Shown here in pieces: positions 1 through 12,551 of a stretch of 64,000 nucleotides of DNA; within the stretch, counting starts at the first letter, position 1, and each line of letters opens with the position of its first letter. A program made the translations under genes and the position numbers. Source of the DNA: Hawksworthiomyces lignivorus (Eukaryota > Ascomycota > Sordariomycetes > Ophiostomatales > Ophiostomataceae); contig NTMA01000134.1 of the NCBI GenBank assembly GCA_002917075.1, forward strand, positions 28,976-92,975, in the 5' to 3' direction. Under the pieces are notes generated by a model, which worked only from the letters and a program-made list of their open reading frames with translations, was not told where the DNA came from and did no database searches.

Positions 1-813
1 ATGTACACTTTATTCCCTCTTTGGTCTTCTCTGCCCCGACGCCTTTGGTTGACATATTTCCGTTGCGAGCCAAGGAGCCAGCTAGTCGATACTAGCGAAG
101 GACTGGGATCCACCGCACTAGGCTACCCCCTAGTCGCTCCTCACCCCTGCTTCCCCTCGCAGCCCCTTATTGCCCTTCTCGTAACTTTTTTTCGATGCTG
201 CTTCGGGTGAGTTACTGGCACAGAGGAGCTTTCTAATTCAGTGTATGTGTGTATGTATCTTAAGATCTTGGTGTGACTCTTGTCTATCACCGTCGTTCCT
301 GCTTCGTGTGTACGACTGCGACGTACGCAGCACATGCTTCTCATTTCCCTCTTTCGTTCTGCTGCGCTTTGCGCCCGGACAGGACCTTCATTAGGCCGCA
401 TATCCTGCAAAACGGGATGGCTCTTGATGGCTAGAAAGAGAGAATTCGCAGCTGCACATGTCTATTATCAACTTGCAAGTATTGCATGATTTCAAACAAA
501 CATAATTCCATGGCCAACTGAGCAGAGAAGTACATCGTATGCCCCCGTAAAGCCATACTCGTACCGTTTGTCGTCCGTCTCCATTCCAGCATCCTAATAG
601 ACGTCGTTTTGGCTTCATCCTCGCTCCTCGTCGACCACACCCCTTGTCCATCTATTCATCGTCCGACCGTTTTTCTCTCGGTTTTTTCTTTTCTTTCGTG
701 CATCCTTTTCTTGGTCCCCCTTGCATGCGAGCGTCCATCCTCGACTGCCTATCCCTTCTTCGATCTCGTCTTCTCTTCTCTTTCCATTTACTTTCCCTAT
801 TCTCCATTTCTTC

Positions 814-846
<33 letters not shown>

Positions 847-2160
847 TCTCTCTTCTCCCTTTTCGTTTCTTTTTCTGCACTATCTCGTTTCGATCTTTTC
901 TCTTCCTCTTTCTTTCTTCTTGTCCCCTTTCTTCTCCTATAATTCTTCCCAGCCTTTCCTCTTTCGCTTTCACCCCTGTCAGGCTCTGGCCTGGCTTTTC
1001 TCTATTCTTATAGATTCAATCATACGTGCTTAGATATCACCCCCTTTTTGTTTATCTCTCGCCCAAAACAGCGCTCGCGCCGGCCTGGACCCGTCCCTAA
1101 CTGGAGACGTGCTGGGACGCGTTTGTATTTTAATTTGCCTTGTGCCAATTACCCTATTCTTCGCTTTTCTTCTCTTTCACCCCCGGTCGCAATCGAATAG
1201 GAGAGTAAGTAAAACACACTTGTCAAAGGCTGAATTTTCTTTTCCCTATACACCAACCCCCCCCCCTTCTGCTCGCCAAAAAAGGGCTCCAAAAAATCTA
1301 ATATCCCCTTTCCCGCATCCCCAGAACCAGACAGATGGGGCGCGCTGCTCCTTTTCGTGCTTGTTGAAATTTATTTCCCCGTATCTTGTTCTCATTTCTT
1401 TTTGTGCGTGTTTCTCCTTTCCGTCATCGTCTTCTTCTTCTCCCATATTCTCTTTCCTCCCACCCCCCTCCTCTTAGAGCATGAATATTACACAATCGAC
1501 TACCCAGAGAAGAGCAAAACACTAATGAAAACTCCCAGCGCAACACGTAACCGCGCGACAAAACGAAATAACAGACCTGGGTTTGATATTCTCGACCGAA
1601 TGACGGCTCTCTCAACGAGGAGAGAAGGATAAGCTCGGTTGACTGGCCTTCCGTGTGGTCGTTTTTGTTTATCCCATCCTCCTCTTCATCGTCCACGGAC
1701 AAGCCTTCCAGTTGTTGGAGTACCTTGTTTCGTGTTTCCCATCTCTTCTTTTCTTTTTTTTTTTGTCTTTCACCCTTGTTTTTTGCTCTTTGCATTTTGA
1801 AGCAATTTTCCGCCCGTCGCAAACACGATCGAACGTTCAGACGACTTCGACTTAATCGTGCTCTTATACCGTTCTCTCACCCTCCACACGACCCGTCGTT
1901 CCTTAATTCTGCCGTTGCCTATTCGCCTCCCAACTTTGCTCGCCTCGCCATTGGACCCGAACCAGAGGAGCAACCAACCGGCAAAAAGGACAACGCGTCG
2001 CCAGTTGTCTGGCATAACAACCTAAAACAGGGCAGAATAGCCCGACAGGAGGGACGCGCCGCCAACGCACACTCTCACTCGCTTGCGCCCGCGCAGGCCG
2101 CTTCCAATTTGCTGCGTCTGTGAGAATCGCCCGCCCAACTTGGTGGGAATTTAAACTGCC
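1..2160. other. Leader/promoter region of the kinesin gene, no gene seen
   Basis: No open frame here has codon use, domains or splice structure that I would call coding. The plus strand is strongly pyrimidine-rich from about 610 to 1020 and again from 1360 to 1800, with a (TC)n run near 812-839 and short T runs. Such CT-rich tracts are common in fungal promoters and 5' leaders. I infer that much of this is the control region and possibly a long leader of the kinesin gene starting at 2161. The short frames inside are low-complexity Ser/Phe/Leu translations of CT repeats. Confidence 0.6.
812..839. repeat. (TC)n microsatellite
   Basis: An almost uninterrupted TC dinucleotide run lies inside a larger pyrimidine-rich tract upstream of the kinesin gene. 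It is probably part of a CT-rich promoter or leader and is likely length-polymorphic. Confidence 0.85.
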
Positions 2161-5100
2161 ATGGAGCCCTTAGTCGCACCCGTCTCCGCGCCCACCTCCG
2201 CCTCTTCATCTTTTCCTTACGCCGCTGCGAACGCCGCTCCCATCTCCTCGGATGCCAACAGCGCTACTCCCACATCACCAGCCTCGCCGGGTTCGCTTCC
2301 TCAGCGACCTATGAGCGTCATGGTCCGCCCAGCGGCGCGAAGTAACAGTCGCATGAGCGTCGGCAGCAAGACAGGCGGAAGCCGTGCTTCTGATGAAGAT
2401 GGCCGCACTTCTGTCAAAGTTGGTATGTGCTAGCCTCGTATAATTTCTATTTTGATTCTGGTTTTGTCTTCCTTTTTTCTCTTTGAGCGTGGGGGACATG
2501 TTTGAATTTTTTCATTTCTAACCAGTCCAGCCGTTCGCGTCCGACCGCCCCTAAAACCTACCGATCCCGGCTATGAATTAATTCCGCAGCGATTCCAGCG
2601 GTCTATGGTGCAGGTCATGTCCGATACGAGTCTGGCCATCGATTCACCGCAGGGTCGCAAGCTTTTCGTTTTTGACCGCGTTTTCAGCCCAGAAGTCAAC
2701 CAGGAAGGCGTCTGGGACTATCTCACGGACAGTGTCAATGCCTTTACCACCGGTTACAATGTCTCTCTGCTCGCATATGGGCAGTCTGGTGCTGGCAAAT
2801 CTTATACCATGGGTACTTCCGGACCAAATGAGCAGGAAGACTTGGAGATTATGGGTACGTCTAGTTATCTACCTTCAGCTTTTTCCCTATTCAAAGTTGC
2901 ATGCTAATCCCACCTAGGCGTCATTCCGCGGGCTGCTACCGCCCTTTTCGAGAAGCTCGAGGGACCAAAGCCCAGCAACAATAACCGTAGTTCTATGTCT
3001 CATCTTCGTGCGCCTAAAGGCTATAGCCAGTCTGTGCCCCGGGCCGACAAGACCTGGACTCTCAAGGCCACCTACGTAGAGATCTACAACGAGCAGTTGC
3101 GCGATCTTCTGATTCCTGAGCATGTCCCCTCTCATGAACGCGCTCCTGTCACCATTCGTGAAGATGTCAAAGGCAACATCATCTTGACCGGCCTGCACCA
3201 AGTTGAAATCAATTCCGTCGAAGATTTACTGAATGCTCTCAACTTTGGTTCTACCTTGCGCCAGACCGACGCCACCGCAATCAATGCTCGTTCGTCCCGC
3301 TCGCATGCTGTTTTCAGTCTGAACCTAGTCCAGAGGAAGAACGGCTTCCAGTCTACGAAGGCCGAGAAGCGGATGTCTGTTCCCCTCGAAGCCCTGACGG
3401 GTACCGAGTCTTGGGTTACTATTGACAGCAAACTCCACTTTGTCGATTTAGCCGGCAGCGAGCGTCTGAAGAACACGGGTGCCCAGGGTGAGCGTGCCAA
3501 GGAGGGTATTTCCATCAACGCCGGCCTTGCAGCTCTCGGCAAGGTCATCTCCCAGCTGTCGTCTCGCCAACCGGGCTCCCATGTTTCTTACCGCGACTCT
3601 CGCCTGACCCGCCTGTTACAAGACTCGCTGGGTGGCAACGCCATCACATATATGATTGCTTGCGTGACCCCTGCTGAGTTCCATCTGAGCGAAACGCTTA
3701 ATACCGTGCAATATGCGCAGCGGGCCCGTGCCATTCAGAGCAAGCCGCGCATCCAGCAGGTCGAGGAGGGTGATAAGCAGGCAATTATCGACCGTCTCAA
3801 GGCAGAAGTTGCCTTTTTACGCGAACAGATTCGAAGCGCGGCCACCAATGGAGGCACCAGCGAACGGCGGATTATGTCCGCGAGCGAGCGGTCCGAGCGT
3901 CAGGGCGAGCGGGAAGTTGATCTGCAAAATGCTCTCCTGGATGCCCAGGAGAATTATACCGCCCTGAGCCAGCGGCACGCAAAGCTCATTGCCGAAATGG
4001 CTAAGGCCAGGGATAATGAGCTCGCGGAGAACCAGCAGCAGGCCGATGCTGGTGGTGACAGCGCGACCGAGCGGTTAAATCGCTCGAACAGTTTCGCCCA
4101 TGCGGTCGAGCAGGTTGTCCTAGAATATGAAAAGACAATTCAGTCACTTGAGCAGTCGCTCTCCAACACCCGCGCTACCCTTTCCAACACCGAAACGAAT
4201 CTGCTCGAAAAGGAGACCAAATGCGCCTACGCCGAGACCATCAACACCCAGCTCCAGGCACGACTGCAGAAGCTGATGGACCGCGAAGCAAATACCGAAA
4301 ATTACCTGCACGACCTCGAGGCCAAGCTAGATGGCCACACGTCTGGCGAGGAGAAGAATGCCACGATCATCATTGAACTCCGCAAGGAGATCGCTCGCAT
4401 CCGCGAAAATGAGGCCACGTGCGAAGACTACATTTCTACACTCGAAGAGCGCCTTGCCGAAGCCGACCAGGATGCCGAGCTGATGCAGCGCGAGATCGAT
4501 CGCCTCGAGCAAGTTGTCGAACGCCAGCGGAGTCTCGGAAAGTTGGACTCTCTGCTGTACGAACTCGATAACATGCAGCAGCAGGACGGCTCTGTTGTTG
4601 CAAGTGCCGCCGCTAGCGTTGACGGTGGGCCGGATACTGTCCCCAACATGAACGGTATGGGCCACCGTCGTACTGCCAGCCGCAGTCTCGCCGAGCACTC
4701 TCGGAGCCTGAGCCATGTCAGCCGCCACAGCCACAGCACCGACGTCATTCCAGAAGAAGACGACACCGCATTTGATGTCGAGGAAGAGACCGCTGTCGAG
4801 CATCATGCTACTGGAGAAGAGATTGAGTCTGAAGAGGTCGAACAAGACAGCGAGGGGAGAGACATGAATGAGCTGGAGACCGTCACTGATGAGACGGACG
4901 CTGCGATGCATCCTGTCACTCCGCGCCCTGCTCAGGCCTCCATCCATGCAGCGACTCGCTCGAGCAGCCGCAACGGAGACTACCACACAAGCCCTGCACA
5001 ATCCAAGTTTGTGGCCGACAAGCTGGAGTCTGTCACCCAGGAGCTGATCGACTTGCGAGTGGAGCACGAGACTACCATCAGCGAGTTTGACCTTCTCCAC

Positions 5101-7958
5101 GCAAAGTACGAGGAGGCCTTGCGAACGCTTGCAGAACTCCAGGATGCAGTCGATGAGGCTCGCCATCCTGGAAACACGGTCCGCGACTCAATTCTGTCCG
5201 CAACAGACACAATCCAGACACGGCCGTCGTCTTTTTTGTCCGACACGAGATCGAGCGAGCCAAAGGATGGACGACACTATTCATCATCGCGGTCGCTCTC
5301 CTCGGAATTGTCCTCGGCTATGGAATCCCCAGCCGCTATGGAACACTCTGATGCCGAAACGCTGGCGCCTGCGAAGAAAGAGCTACCTCCAGTTGACTCT
5401 GAGCTCGCTTCGGCTCCTATTGTGAGCGAAGTGGAACCGGAGCTGTCCACGGAGCAACCTTCCGAGCCGTCTCATGTTAACGGCACCACCGTCTACCACA
5501 ATGACGAAGTCCTAGAGGCCGAATTGGAGCGTCTGCGTGCCCTCGCAGCGCAGAAGGAGGCAGCTGAGAAGGAGCTCTCCGACAAATACGCAGAGCTCGA
5601 GCAGCAGCACCACCAGACTCTTGACATCGTCGAAGAGCTGAAGACCGAGATAGCCAAGGCGCAGCAAGCCGCTGAGGCTACATCGCCTCGCACAGCCGCT
5701 CCGGTGATCCGCCGCAAATCAAGCCAAAATGTCATGATCATTGACCGCGCCCATCGCTCATTTGCCTCCCTACGGAACATCGCTGCAGAGAACTTCGAGG
5801 ACAACCCAGATGTTATGCAGAACTTTGAGCTCAACCTAAACGCAGCTATGCACGAGCTTCACGCCAGGTCTGAGCGCATCCAGGAGCTAGAGGCGGATGT
5901 CTCTTCAGCGAAGAAAGAAATGGAGACGAAGATGACTATCATTTCTGGTCTAACGCGAGAGCGTTCCAGCTTGAAGAGTTCGCCCATGGATATGTCCGTC
6001 GTGTCCACTCTGCGTGACCAGCTAGAGAAGAACGAACAGCAGCTTTCGCAGCTACAAGAGGCGCATGCTGCTCGTGAACGCGAGCTGCAGGCCGAGCTGG
6101 AAAACCTTCGTGCTTCCATTTCCGAGACTGCAAAGGATTCGTCCACCACCGTCGAAGCCAGCAGCGCCGAAGTTGCCCAAGAACACGATGCGAAGATTCG
6201 TGAATTAGAGGCCGAGCTCTCTAGCTGGGAGACTAAGCACCAAGAAGCGCTTGCGACAATGGGCAATACAGAGAAGCAAATGAAGGAGCAGATCAATGAG
6301 CTCGAGTCCCAACTGGCTTCTGTCAGCGCCCAGCTCACCGAGGCTAGCCAATCGCGCGCTCCCGCCGAAGAAGTCGAAGGCACTGAGGTCAATGCTAAGG
6401 ACCTGCATGGCCAACAAGAACAACAAGTGCAAATGCTGCGCAGCGAAATAGACGAATATAAAGCAATTATCAGCAGCAATGCTGCCAAGGTGGCCGAACT
6501 CGAAGCTAATCACCTGACGGCTAAGACAGAGCTCGAGGAGGCCATCAAGGCCCGCAACGCCGCCTCAGAGGAGGCAAATACCCACAAGTCAATGGTAGCA
6601 CAGTTGGATGAGAAGCTCTCCAGCCACGAAAAGGCGCTGGCCTCTCATCAAGAGCATCTAGAGACGCTGCATGCAAACCACGCTAAGGACCTGGAGAACC
6701 TCAAGGCATCGTCACGCAAGGAATACGATGAGGAGGTACAGGTTCTCATGGCAGAACATGCCGAAAAACTTCGCTCTCTTGAGAGCGATCTAACCGAGGC
6801 TCGCGAGGATCTCATGACCGTTGCTACCCAAGTCGCATTTGCGCTTGGCCTCGACGTCAGCGTCGAGAAGATCACAGAGCGCATTGAAGACCTCATTGCA
6901 GACCAGAAGGCCCTGGCAATTGAGCAAAAGAAGAACCTTGAGCTGCAAGAGACCGTCACTGAGCTGACAAGCATTAGCGACTCGGTCATGCGCGATCTGG
7001 AAGCTGTCCGCTCTGTTCTGACGACGATGCTTGGTCCTGATGCCGAGCTGGTGCGGAAGCCGGGTGCCACGGTTGCAGATCAGATGGCCGTGGTTCAGAA
7101 GCGGTTGATGGAGCTGGAGACCAGAAACAAGAAGAACTCTCGTTTGGTGGATGAACTTGAGGAGCAGCTGCAGACCAACTTCGACCAAGCCCAGATCACA
7201 AGCAATCGGTTGTCGACGCTGCAGACGGAGCGCAACCAGCAGCTAGAGGAAGCCAATGCTGCCAAGCTCCGTATTCAGTCTGAGCTAGACTCTATGAAAG
7301 AGGAGTATGCTGCCCTGCAGGTGAGTGTTTCCAATAGTTCATTTCCCTTCCCTCAAGGCAGACCGGTGAATTATTCAAAAGCTAACTTAAATAGGCTCGC
7401 CTTGAAAGTATTGGGGCCAGTGACAACGCTCCGCAGAGATCTAACTCTACGAACTCGCAGTTGCACAAGAGTTCGTCAGTATCTTCGCTGCCATCACCTC
7501 CTCCAGCTATCCCATTGCCGCCCCTACCAAGCTCTGGCGGTTCGCCTCCACCAACAGCTAATGTGCCTTCAACACCTACAACGATGCGGCCACCCAGCAA
7601 GGATATCGCCCTGCAGCAAATCCAGCAAGATCAAGAAGCTCGCATCCGCACAATTGAGAAGCATCTCGATGCGGAGAAGCAGCTGACACAAACTCTGGAG
7701 GAGGCATTGACTGACCTCGAGGACCAATCCAAGAAGATGAAGGCCGACTGCGACGCCTGGCGCCGGCGCTGTACCGACCTGGAGGCTGAACTCAAGGAGC
7801 TCAAGGAGCGGCCAGCGCAAGACAACCGCTGGAGTCTGCACCAAGTAGAAGAGGAGCGCAAGAAGCGTCGCGATGCCGAGATCGCTCGTGCTCACCTAGA
7901 GGAGCGCATGAACGCCATCAGCAAGAAGAAGAAGAAGGGCAGCCTCAACTGCTTTTAA
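2161..7958 (+). CDS. Kinesin motor protein with long coiled-coil tail (kinesin-4/KIF4-KIF21-like)
   Basis: A plus-end type microtubule motor of about 1850 residues. Exons by splice signal and phase: 2161-2422, 2531-2854, 2918-7320, 7395-7958 (introns 108, 63 and 74 nt). Splicing intron 1 creates the first motor strand (VRVRPP, about residue 89). Visible motor motifs are the P-loop GQSGAGKS (171-178), switch I NARSSRSH (318-325) and switch II DLAGSE (372-377); the motor ends near 471. A very long Glu/Gln/Lys-rich coiled coil interrupted by Ser-rich low-complexity stretches follows, then a proline-rich segment (about 1690-1730) and a final coiled coil ending in a lysine run and SLNCF. An N-terminal motor plus long coiled-coil rod fits kinesin-4, but the subfamily is an inference; no WD40 domain is visible. 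The ATG at 2161 is the first in frame after the leader. Confidence 0.92.
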
Positions 7959-8952
7959 CGGACTGTATACTCTCTTCTTTTCTATGGTGTTGTGTTTATT
8001 CTCCGAGTTCTACACAGCTATTGCAGGACGCATTCTTCTGTTCTATTTCGGTATCCTTTGATTCTTTGCATGATTGCTAGCTACGGCATGTCAAGGAGTG
8101 GTGTCTATTTCCTTTTGTCTTTTCTATCATATTCTCTCTATTTTGTTGAATCGTGACGTCTTGCTTATGCGCTGCGGATCCCCCCTTACCCTATTCAACT
8201 TTTTTTCGTTCTTCGTCTATCCCCTAAAACAGCGCATTCGTGCAAGCGAGCCCGTCCAACAGCAGTTGTCTTTGTAGTTTAGATACCTCATTATGGTTCT
8301 GTCACTCTTTGAATCCCTTTTTATTTTATTTTTGTGAATAGCCTTACTTCAACCCTCTCATTGCTTTGCACTTTACTGCTTATTCCCCTTTAGTTACACT
8401 TCCTTGAACGGCTGAGATGATATATGAAGTTGTTTGAAGCATTATCGTCTTTGTACTTTTTTTTTCTTTCTATTTCGGATATTACATACAGTATTTTACG
8501 CCTTAAGGCTGAGTGAAAGAGCAAGGGGAACTAGAAATGGAAGAAAGAATGTAAGAAGTTAGGAGGACGAAGAGCGGGATGATTTACAGTTGTACCTTTT
8601 TTAACTTTTAAACCTTTAACTTCTTCTATTTATTATTTGATATTACTTCCTAAACTCGCGGCTTGTGTGATCCTAATCCAGTTGATGTCGACTACTAACG
8701 ACTGCGACAATCCCGACTCATAGGAGCAAAGATGTTGATATCAGTTAATCTCTTAGCAATGGTTTGTAAAACCGTTTACACAATCGAACCGTTCAAGTTT
8801 CAGAGTGTACTATGCAATGGAATGGTGCTTCTTGTCTGTTGCTATAAAGGACAGTTTAATCACAAGATAATCGGTAACATCATACTGAGCGTACATAGTG
8901 CGGCATTCAACAAAGTGTATTGGGCAGATTCATTATCTTAAACCTAGCGTCT
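7959..8952. other. Convergent 3' region between kinesin and DUF1996 genes
   Basis: AT-rich spacer between two gene ends facing each other. It holds the presumed 3' untranslated regions, with T-rich tracts around 8450-8475 and 8590-8640. No coding frame or RNA gene is recognised. Confidence 0.6.
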
Positions 8953-10154
8953 TTACATGCCGTTGGTGGCACCACCCGGGAGATCCGTCAACCCTGTAAG
9001 AGACAAGGAATTGCATTAGTGAACACGTACCAAGCCGAATATCCTGATGCTATTTGGGAAAATGGGATACCACTTACAGCCGTCAAGAGGCTCGTTCACC
9101 ATATCGCGCACGCTGCACTTGTTCTGGTCCGCAATCGTCTGCGTCTTGAGGCGCGAGCCGGTGACATACGAGTGCGAGTCCATAGCCTTCTGAAGAGAGT
9201 CGTCCTTCCAGCCGAACACGTAATCGGCGTGCGATCCAAAGCCGGTCTTGTCGCCGTTGGACCACATGAAGGGCTGGCTGCCGTCTTCCGGCCAGAGGTC
9301 CTTGCTGTTGAACTGGCGCGTGTCCCACACGGTCTCTAGCATCAGCTGTGGCAGCTTCACGGGGTGCGTGGCCGGGCACGGGCCCCCGGACTCAAAAGTG
9401 CCGGACTCGGGGTACGCCACGTGGTCTTGGTGGTTGGGCGTATCCAGATTCTTGCCGTCCCAGCAGGTGGGGAAGATGTGGTTGGCCATGATGCCGGCCT
9501 TGCAGGGCGTGGTGGGGAAGCCGATCGTCTCGGGCGCGCGGGAGCTCTCGTCCGCCATGCAGGTGAACGTCAGCTGACGGTACTTCTTGGACTGCACGCG
9601 GCTGTGGAACGAGGCGTCGCCGACGAGCATGCGGAAGCCCTTCTTGAAGGCGGTCACGGTCGACTTCTGCGCCGTGTCGAAGAGCGCATCAGACATGTAG
9701 TAGACAACCATGCCGCCGCCGCGGGTGCTCTCCATGCCGGCCTGGGGCCGCTGGGGGACGCGCTTGTAGGTGCCGTTGCGGGCTCGGAAGAAGAGCGTCG
9801 CTGTCCAGTAGTTGGAAAAGTCCTCGCTGAATTGGCAGGTTGTGCAGGTTGAATCGGTGGGCAAGTCGTGTGTGTCGTCCATCGTGGCGTTGAAGGAATT
9901 CTGTGACGGGCTAGTTAGTTGCGAACAAATACAGCAGCAGCAGCAGCAGTAGCAGCACCAGGGGCAGTAGCAAGACGATAGAGACGGGAAGCACGTACGC
10001 CGCCGACGACCTGGTGCAAATGGGGAGACGGGGTCTGGCCGGGGTTAACCAGCGGGTCCAGGCGCTGGACCGTCAGGCTGGAGCAGCCGAAGCGGATCAA
10101 AGCGTTGGCCGGAGCCGTCAGGCCCAGCGCGGTGACAAGGGTGCTCCAATGCAT
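8953..10154 (-). CDS. Secreted DUF1996-domain protein
   Basis: A 339-residue predicted secreted protein. Exons, read downward: 10154-9999, 9900-9078, 8993-8953. The N-terminus has a signal-peptide-like segment (MHWSTLVTALGLTAPANA), then the family hallmark FGCSSLTVQRLDPLVNPG followed by TPSPHLHQVVGG. Splicing intron 1 joins VVGG to NSFNATM, as expected for DUF1996. Further family blocks are CTTC, YKRVPQ, GFRMLVGD, CPATHPVKLPQL, FGSHADYVFGWKDD and NKCSV. Splicing intron 2 (GTAAGT to TTACAG) gives the short ending DGWLTDLPGG before TAA. DUF1996 proteins are extracellular and found across fungi, often carrying WSC domains, which this one lacks; their reaction is not established. Intron 1 carries a CAG/CTG repeat at about 9930-9956. 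The gene is divergent from the cysteine-rich secreted gene at 11052. Confidence 0.92.
9930..9956. repeat. CAG trinucleotide repeat inside an intron
   Basis: A short imperfect CAG run (CTG on the coding strand) with a TAG interruption lies within the first intron of the DUF1996 gene. It is non-coding and probably length-variable. Confidence 0.75.
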
Positions 10155-11051
10155 TGTGCTTTCTGATGACGGAGAGGACCGTGGTTAGCGTAGCAGCAGA
10201 GCGAATGGCTTAGACGTGCGGAGCAAATAATGCGCAGGAAGGAGGACACCCCAGAAAGAGAGAGGAATCGGTTTATTATTATTATTACACGGAGCCTAGT
10301 GGAGCAGATCAACAGCTAACTGCCGAAGAAAACACCTTGCCGTCTACCATCTATCTATTTTTAAGCTGGGGGGAGGCATATATTGTCGTCATGCCTGGTC
10401 TCTGGGAAACAGAAACGTCGGTTATTTAAGGTGACGGCCCCGTAATCTAACAAGCGCGAGTAGGTCGGCCTTCCAAGACTCTCGTATCATCATAGTACTC
10501 TATATCATAAGCTGTGTTCAACCGGCAGTCGAAGGGCTGCTACCTTCTTGCGCTCTTCTCCACTCTATCGTATGAATACACAATCAGGATAAATGTGCGG
10601 GACAATTTCGTAGAATAGATGAATAAGTCGTTAGGAGATCCAAAAGCGATAACGGAACAGCCTCGGTACCAAGCACAGTTCTCGCCTAAACATCTTCTTT
10701 TATTTCTTTTTCTTGGTGCTCATGTTTCTTTGTGCTTCCTTTCCAGTCTATATAATAGCACGTAAAACCTGGTAGAAGAAATGGGTGAGGGGCGTTTCTG
10801 TTGGTTGCTGTTGATGTCCTTGATCTATGCCGCAGATGTTATTTTGGGTTTGCCACACGCAGCCTTGCCTGAATGGCGAACGAGCCGTCTATATATAGAT
10901 AAATACTGGGCTTCCAGACGCTCTGAGCGCTCATCCATATGCAGATGCCGTCCGTGTTTTCTTTGTCTTTGCTGCCTTTGCCGATGCAAAACAAAAAGGA
11001 AGACCATTTTTCTTCATCATTGCACATCTGATTCATTGTCGACGTTCCGCC
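10155..11051. other. Divergent promoter region between two secreted-protein genes
   Basis: An 0.9-kb intergenic region that serves as upstream DNA for both the DUF1996 gene (minus) and the small cysteine-rich secreted gene (plus). No coding frame is supported. It contains a strong TATA-like sequence at 10890-10898 pointing toward the plus-strand gene. The shared spacer makes coordinated expression possible, but the sequence does not prove it. Confidence 0.6.
10890..10898 (+). promoter_or_regulatory. TATA-like element upstream of the cysteine-rich secreted gene
   Basis: An alternating TATATATA stretch lies about 160 bases before the ATG at 11052, a distance compatible with a fungal core promoter. 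The assignment rests on sequence resemblance and position only. Confidence 0.4.
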
Positions 11052-11463
11052 ATGAAACTAACTTCGGCCGCGGCTTTTGCCGTTCTCTCCTGGCTGCCGG
11101 TAGCCCTCGGCCAGACGACACCAGCCTGTCCTGCGGATCTCGCCGCTAGCGACGACTGCGCCGATGTGATCAACCCTAACGCGTGCTACAACGAGTATGG
11201 GTTCCGCGGTGCGCAGACACTAGCTTGTATTGAAGGCAAAGATGACGCCGACCGCAAACGAAAGGTGAGCCGCCTCTCAACCTCTTCTAAAACCACACTC
11301 GTGACCATATCGGCGCTGCTTCGTATGGCGTCTCTGACAACTGCGTTCATTTTAGGTCTGCAAATGCTGTGGCTGCATCGGGCCAAGGTTGTGCAACTGG
11401 GCGTCGCAGAACCGCATTTGTTCAGGAACAACGGCGAGTTCGGGAAGCACAGGCCGTACGTAA
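11052..11463 (+). CDS. Small secreted cysteine-rich protein, effector-like, unknown function
   Basis: Two exons, 11052-11264 and 11356-11463, joined in phase across a 91-nt intron (GTGAGC donor, TTTTAG acceptor), give 106 residues. Residues 1-20 form a typical signal peptide (MKLTSAAAFAVLSWLPVALG). The mature part of about 86 residues holds ten cysteines, four spaced singly in exon 1 and a dense VCKCCGC cluster opening exon 2, so five disulfides are possible. The basic DRKRK just before the cluster could be a processing site. I recognise no named family. Small size, secretion and cysteine content resemble fungal effectors or cell-wall proteins, which is inference only. The stop lies within a GTACGTAA context that could also act as a donor, so a further 3' exon is not excluded. 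Confidence 0.8.
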
Positions 11464-12551
11464 GGATTAAACGTCTTGACCGAGGATGGCAAACTGGCTT
11501 CACAGTAACTGTAGGCTGTCAAAGGCCAATGACACAAAGGATGAGAAAATTGAAAAGCGATGAAGAAGGCAAACATGTACGTATAAGTGAATTTAATGAG
11601 AAAGCTAAACACCATTGGTTGATATCTGCTGGCGGCTGAACACCCATGAAATATGATATCCAAACGCAGCATACAGGCTAGATCTCGGAGTGAGGGCGAC
11701 CGTCCAGCCACTCATTAACATGTAGAGAAATGTAATTGGGTTATTCATACGGAGTACTGGCTCTTTAGCTAGGACATAAGAAAATAAACAAAACGTCTCG
11801 TAGCGCAGCGATGATTAACAAATCTGCTCATACTGTCATCCTGACGTTCGAGAACGGGTATTAAAAGCAGTCATATTGAAGGAGGGACGGCATCCTACAA
11901 GAGATCTGGAGGCTAATAATGCAGAGACGTCTTCTGAAGCTGCCAGTCGGGTTATTCTCGAACGGCATTGCGTGGAAGGACATAATTTTTTTTTCTAGAA
12001 GCCGTCCCTAATTGATACGCGTTCTCCCATCCACTGCCTTTTAGAGCACAGAGCTCCATTCTTTCTCAACTGCATTCGGCTCTCAATGTCAAGAAGAATA
12101 TTACTAACCTCAGGTTATGTCTTAAATAACCACATACCACCAGCTGCTTCAAACCTGAAGTTAACGAGTGGGGTTTTGTTCACATAACCGTGCTATAATA
12201 TTCCGCAATCTTCTAGACACATGGGTCATGAAACAACAAAGTGATACCTGGAAAACAACTTCTCACTGGAACTGGAGAGGTAGAAATGAGATCCAATATG
12301 GCAACCTCTGTAAAGTTTAGTGCGAGATAGCACGGTTTTGAAAAAAATTATTGAAGTATGGCTAAAAGGAGAAATATACTCTATAAAAATGAAAGAAATA
12401 AGAAAGTAGAGAGAGGTAATTCCAACCCAAGATATCAATACCATGGAAGCCACTTGTATAAGTAATATGACCAAAACAATCCAAAAAACGATCCGCAACA
12501 AGACATACTGCCTTGTATCGAAACTATTCCAGACATAAGAAAGAAAAGGTC
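11464..12551. other. 3' region between cysteine-rich gene and ABC transporter
   Basis: AT-rich convergent spacer with no supported gene. Short frames here have no recognisable domain. It presumably contains the 3' untranslated regions of both neighbours. Confidence 0.55.

Noticed and set aside
609..1013. Ser/Phe/Leu-rich frames in the kinesin upstream region
   Set aside because: They are translations of CT-rich simple sequence present in all three frames.
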